A DNA stretch of 64,000 bases, taken from assembly GCA_963787675.1 (NCBI GenBank), contig CAWBDV010000007.1, forward strand, positions 372,001 through 436,000. Reading direction: 5' to 3'. A model generated the notes under the pieces. It saw only the letters and a program-made list of their open reading frames with translations. It had not been told where the DNA came from and made no database searches. The DNA is from JAJPKK01 sp963787675. Lineage in GTDB: Bacteria; Pseudomonadota; Alphaproteobacteria; Rhizobiales; Xanthobacteraceae. Position numbers and translations under genes: made by a program. Positions 62,849 through 64,000 of this stretch are shown here, in pieces (the first letter of the stretch is position 1; every line of letters begins with the position of its first letter).

Positions 62849-64000
62849 GTGAATGAGTTTATGGAGTTGGCAGAGTGGTTCGGGTGGCGCGTGCCTCATG
62901 AACCGTTGGTCGTGGACAGTCTTCCCAATCCGAGATTTTCCATAAAAGACCGACCGCAAGTCTCGTTCAGCACCAACAATTATCTCGGAATTGCGACAAG
63001 CCCGCGCATGAAAGCCGCCGCCACGAATGGCGTCGCGACCTACGGCGTCGGCAACAGCAACTCGCGGCTGCTGGGAGGCAATCTCGGTCTGTACGGCGAA
63101 CTGGAACGCAAGATCGCGCGCTCCAACGGCAAGAGCCACGCGATCCTGTTCGCGACCGGGTATCTCACCAATCTCGGCACGCTGTCGACGCTGCCGCGCG
63201 CCGCCCAGATCGCCCGCGTCTTCGGCTTCGCGCCGAGCCGCGAATACACCTACGCCTACTTCAGCGACGAATATAACCACGTCAGCATTCGCGAAGGCAT
63301 GCGCCTGTCGGGCGCTCGGCGCTACAGCTATCACCACCTCGATCTCGACCATCTTGAAACGCTGCTGCGGCGTTCGACCGCGACATCGAAGATCATCGTG
63401 ACCGACGGTGTGTTCAGCCAGGACGGTGACATTGCGCCAATTCCCGACCTGCTGCGGATCGCCGAGCGTTGGGACGCGATGCTCTATGTCGACGATGCCC
63501 ACGGTACCGGCGTGCTGGGCGCGTCGGGCGGTGGTGTCATCGAGCACTTCAAGGCGGCGAGCGAGCGGCTCATTTACATGGCCACGCTCAGCAAGGCCTA
63601 TGGCTCGATCGGCGGCTATGTCGCGGCCCACGGCCTGATCACCGAAATTCTGCGCATGACCAGCGCCGCCTATGGCTTCACGGCGACGCTGCCGCCGGAC
63701 CAGGCGATGATCATCTCCACCGCGATCGACATCGTGCGCGATGAGCCGGAGCGGCGGCAACGGCTGTGGGACAACCAGCGCTACTTCGTGAAGCGCATGG
63801 CAAATCTTCCCTTCAAGTTGGTGTCGACCGAAACACCGATCGTGCCGATCTGGCTCGGCGACGAAGACAAGGCAGAGCAACTCGCGCACGCGATCCGCAA
63901 GGAAGGCATCCACGTCGACTTCATCCGCTTCCCGGCGGTGCCGCTCAAGTCGGCGCGGCTTCGCATTCAAATGAATGCCGGCCATCGCCGCGAAGACATC
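62849..64000 (+). CDS. Alpha-oxoamine synthase (serine palmitoyltransferase / KBL / BioF family), partial at right edge
   Basis: An open frame from GTG 62849 to the window end gives 384 residues. It is a fold-type I PLP enzyme that joins an amino acid and an acyl-CoA or acyl-ACP with loss of CO2. Signs: SFSTNNYLGIATSPRMKAAA, GVGNSNSRLLGGNLGLYGEL, SDEYNHVSIREGMRLSGARR, VTDGVFSQDGDIAPIPDLLR, LYVDDAHGTGVLGASGGGVI and the PLP lysine in YMATLSKAYGSIGGYVAAHG. BioF and KBL reach about 390-400 residues, so nearly all is here. The opposing lipid-type operon favours a lipid-forming member, but biotin or threonine roles are not excluded. AGAGG lies about ten bases upstream. Confidence 0.92.
   Translation, partial: MNEFMELAEWFGWRVPHEPLVVDSLPNPRFSIKDRPQVSFSTNNYLGIATSPRMKAAATNGVATYGVGNSNSRLLGGNLGLYGELERKIARSNGKSHAILFATGYLTNLGTLSTLPRAAQIARVFGFAPSREYTYAYFSDEYNHVSIREGMRLSGARRYSYHHLDLDHLETLLRRSTATSKIIVTDGVFSQDGDIAPIPDLLRIAERWDAMLYVDDAHGTGVLGASGGGVIEHFKAASERLIYMATLSKAYGSIGGYVAAHGLITEILRMTSAAYGFTATLPPDQAMIISTAIDIVRDEPERRQRLWDNQRYFVKRMANLPFKLVSTETPIVPIWLGDEDKAEQLAHAIRKEGIHVDFIRFPAVPLKSARLRIQMNAGHRREDI

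Noticed and set aside
62587..62856. Possible small acyl-carrier or leader gene before the synthase
   Set aside because: The product is Arg/Ala-rich, lacks the DSL phosphopantetheine site and overlaps the synthase start in another frame.

Overview
The window reads as a chromosomal segment of a GC-rich alphaproteobacterium, most likely in Hyphomicrobiales (Rhizobiales) near Bradyrhizobium or Xanthobacteraceae. The evidence is an alphaproteobacterial RpoD with an acidic N-terminal region, a Rhizobiales-type DksA with one zinc-site cysteine, the small SRP RNA next to dnaX, an Hsp20-DUF1150 pair behind a ROSE-like RNA thermometer, several Bug-type orphan solute receptors, a full Tad/Cpa pilus locus, and interspersed palindromic repeats (TAGCCCGGATG... 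and GTAGGGTGCGCA... types). The genus is inferred, not shown.

Layout. 0-10 kb: an IS630 transposase remnant, a secreted protein of unknown function, a Gly/His-rich secreted protein, rpoD, two orphan ABC solute receptors, an H-NS-like protein, a sulfatase-modifying-factor fold protein without the catalytic cysteines, and a frameshifted isoprenylcysteine methyltransferase-like gene. 10.5-22.7 kb: a catabolic island. One operon has a NicX-like ring-cleaving dioxygenase, a Bug receptor and a NicC/salicylate-hydroxylase-like flavin monooxygenase. An XRE regulator follows. A second, tightly overlapping operon has an MFS carrier, PyrK-like and class 1B PyrD-like subunits, an M20 carbamoyl-amino-acid hydrolase and an orotate phosphoribosyltransferase-like protein. 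A divergent pair has a class IV aminotransferase and an NMT1-like receptor. The same palindrome (TCTCA-N4-TGAGA) lies just before the XRE start codon and in the divergent promoter region of the MFS operon, so I read these genes as one candidate regulon for uptake and degradation of an orotate-like pyrimidine. This is the best candidate for an undescribed system here.

22.8-39.7 kb: an esterase, a CnaB-cytochrome-lyase fusion, a Bug receptor, a 2OG-Fe oxygenase, ROSE-hsp20-DUF1150, ptsN, a polysaccharide deacetylase, dksA, dnaX (broken in frame at an inserted palindromic repeat), SRP RNA, a HIT protein, a GMC oxidoreductase pair (each gene frameshifted once), nudC, a PfkB kinase and an Lrp-type regulator.

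39.8-52.5 kb: the Tad pilus locus: two TadE-like minor pilins and a CpaC-N-like protein on the minus strand, then two Flp pilins, cpaA, cpaB, cpaC, cpaD, cpaE, cpaF, tadB and tadC on the plus strand, and a TadD-like TPR lipoprotein on the minus strand. tadB carries an in-frame TAA. 52.6-64 kb: leucyl aminopeptidase and NlpC/P60 (overlapping), a subtilase-like protein with a Hint domain, an SDR, and a likely lipid module: a four-gene minus-strand operon (LolD-like ATPase, FtsX-type permease, E2-like acyltransferase, DUF3108) facing a partial alpha-oxoamine synthase at the right edge.

Four 1-nt frame breaks and one nonsense codon occur in otherwise well conserved genes. Assembly error and real decay cannot be told apart from the sequence alone.
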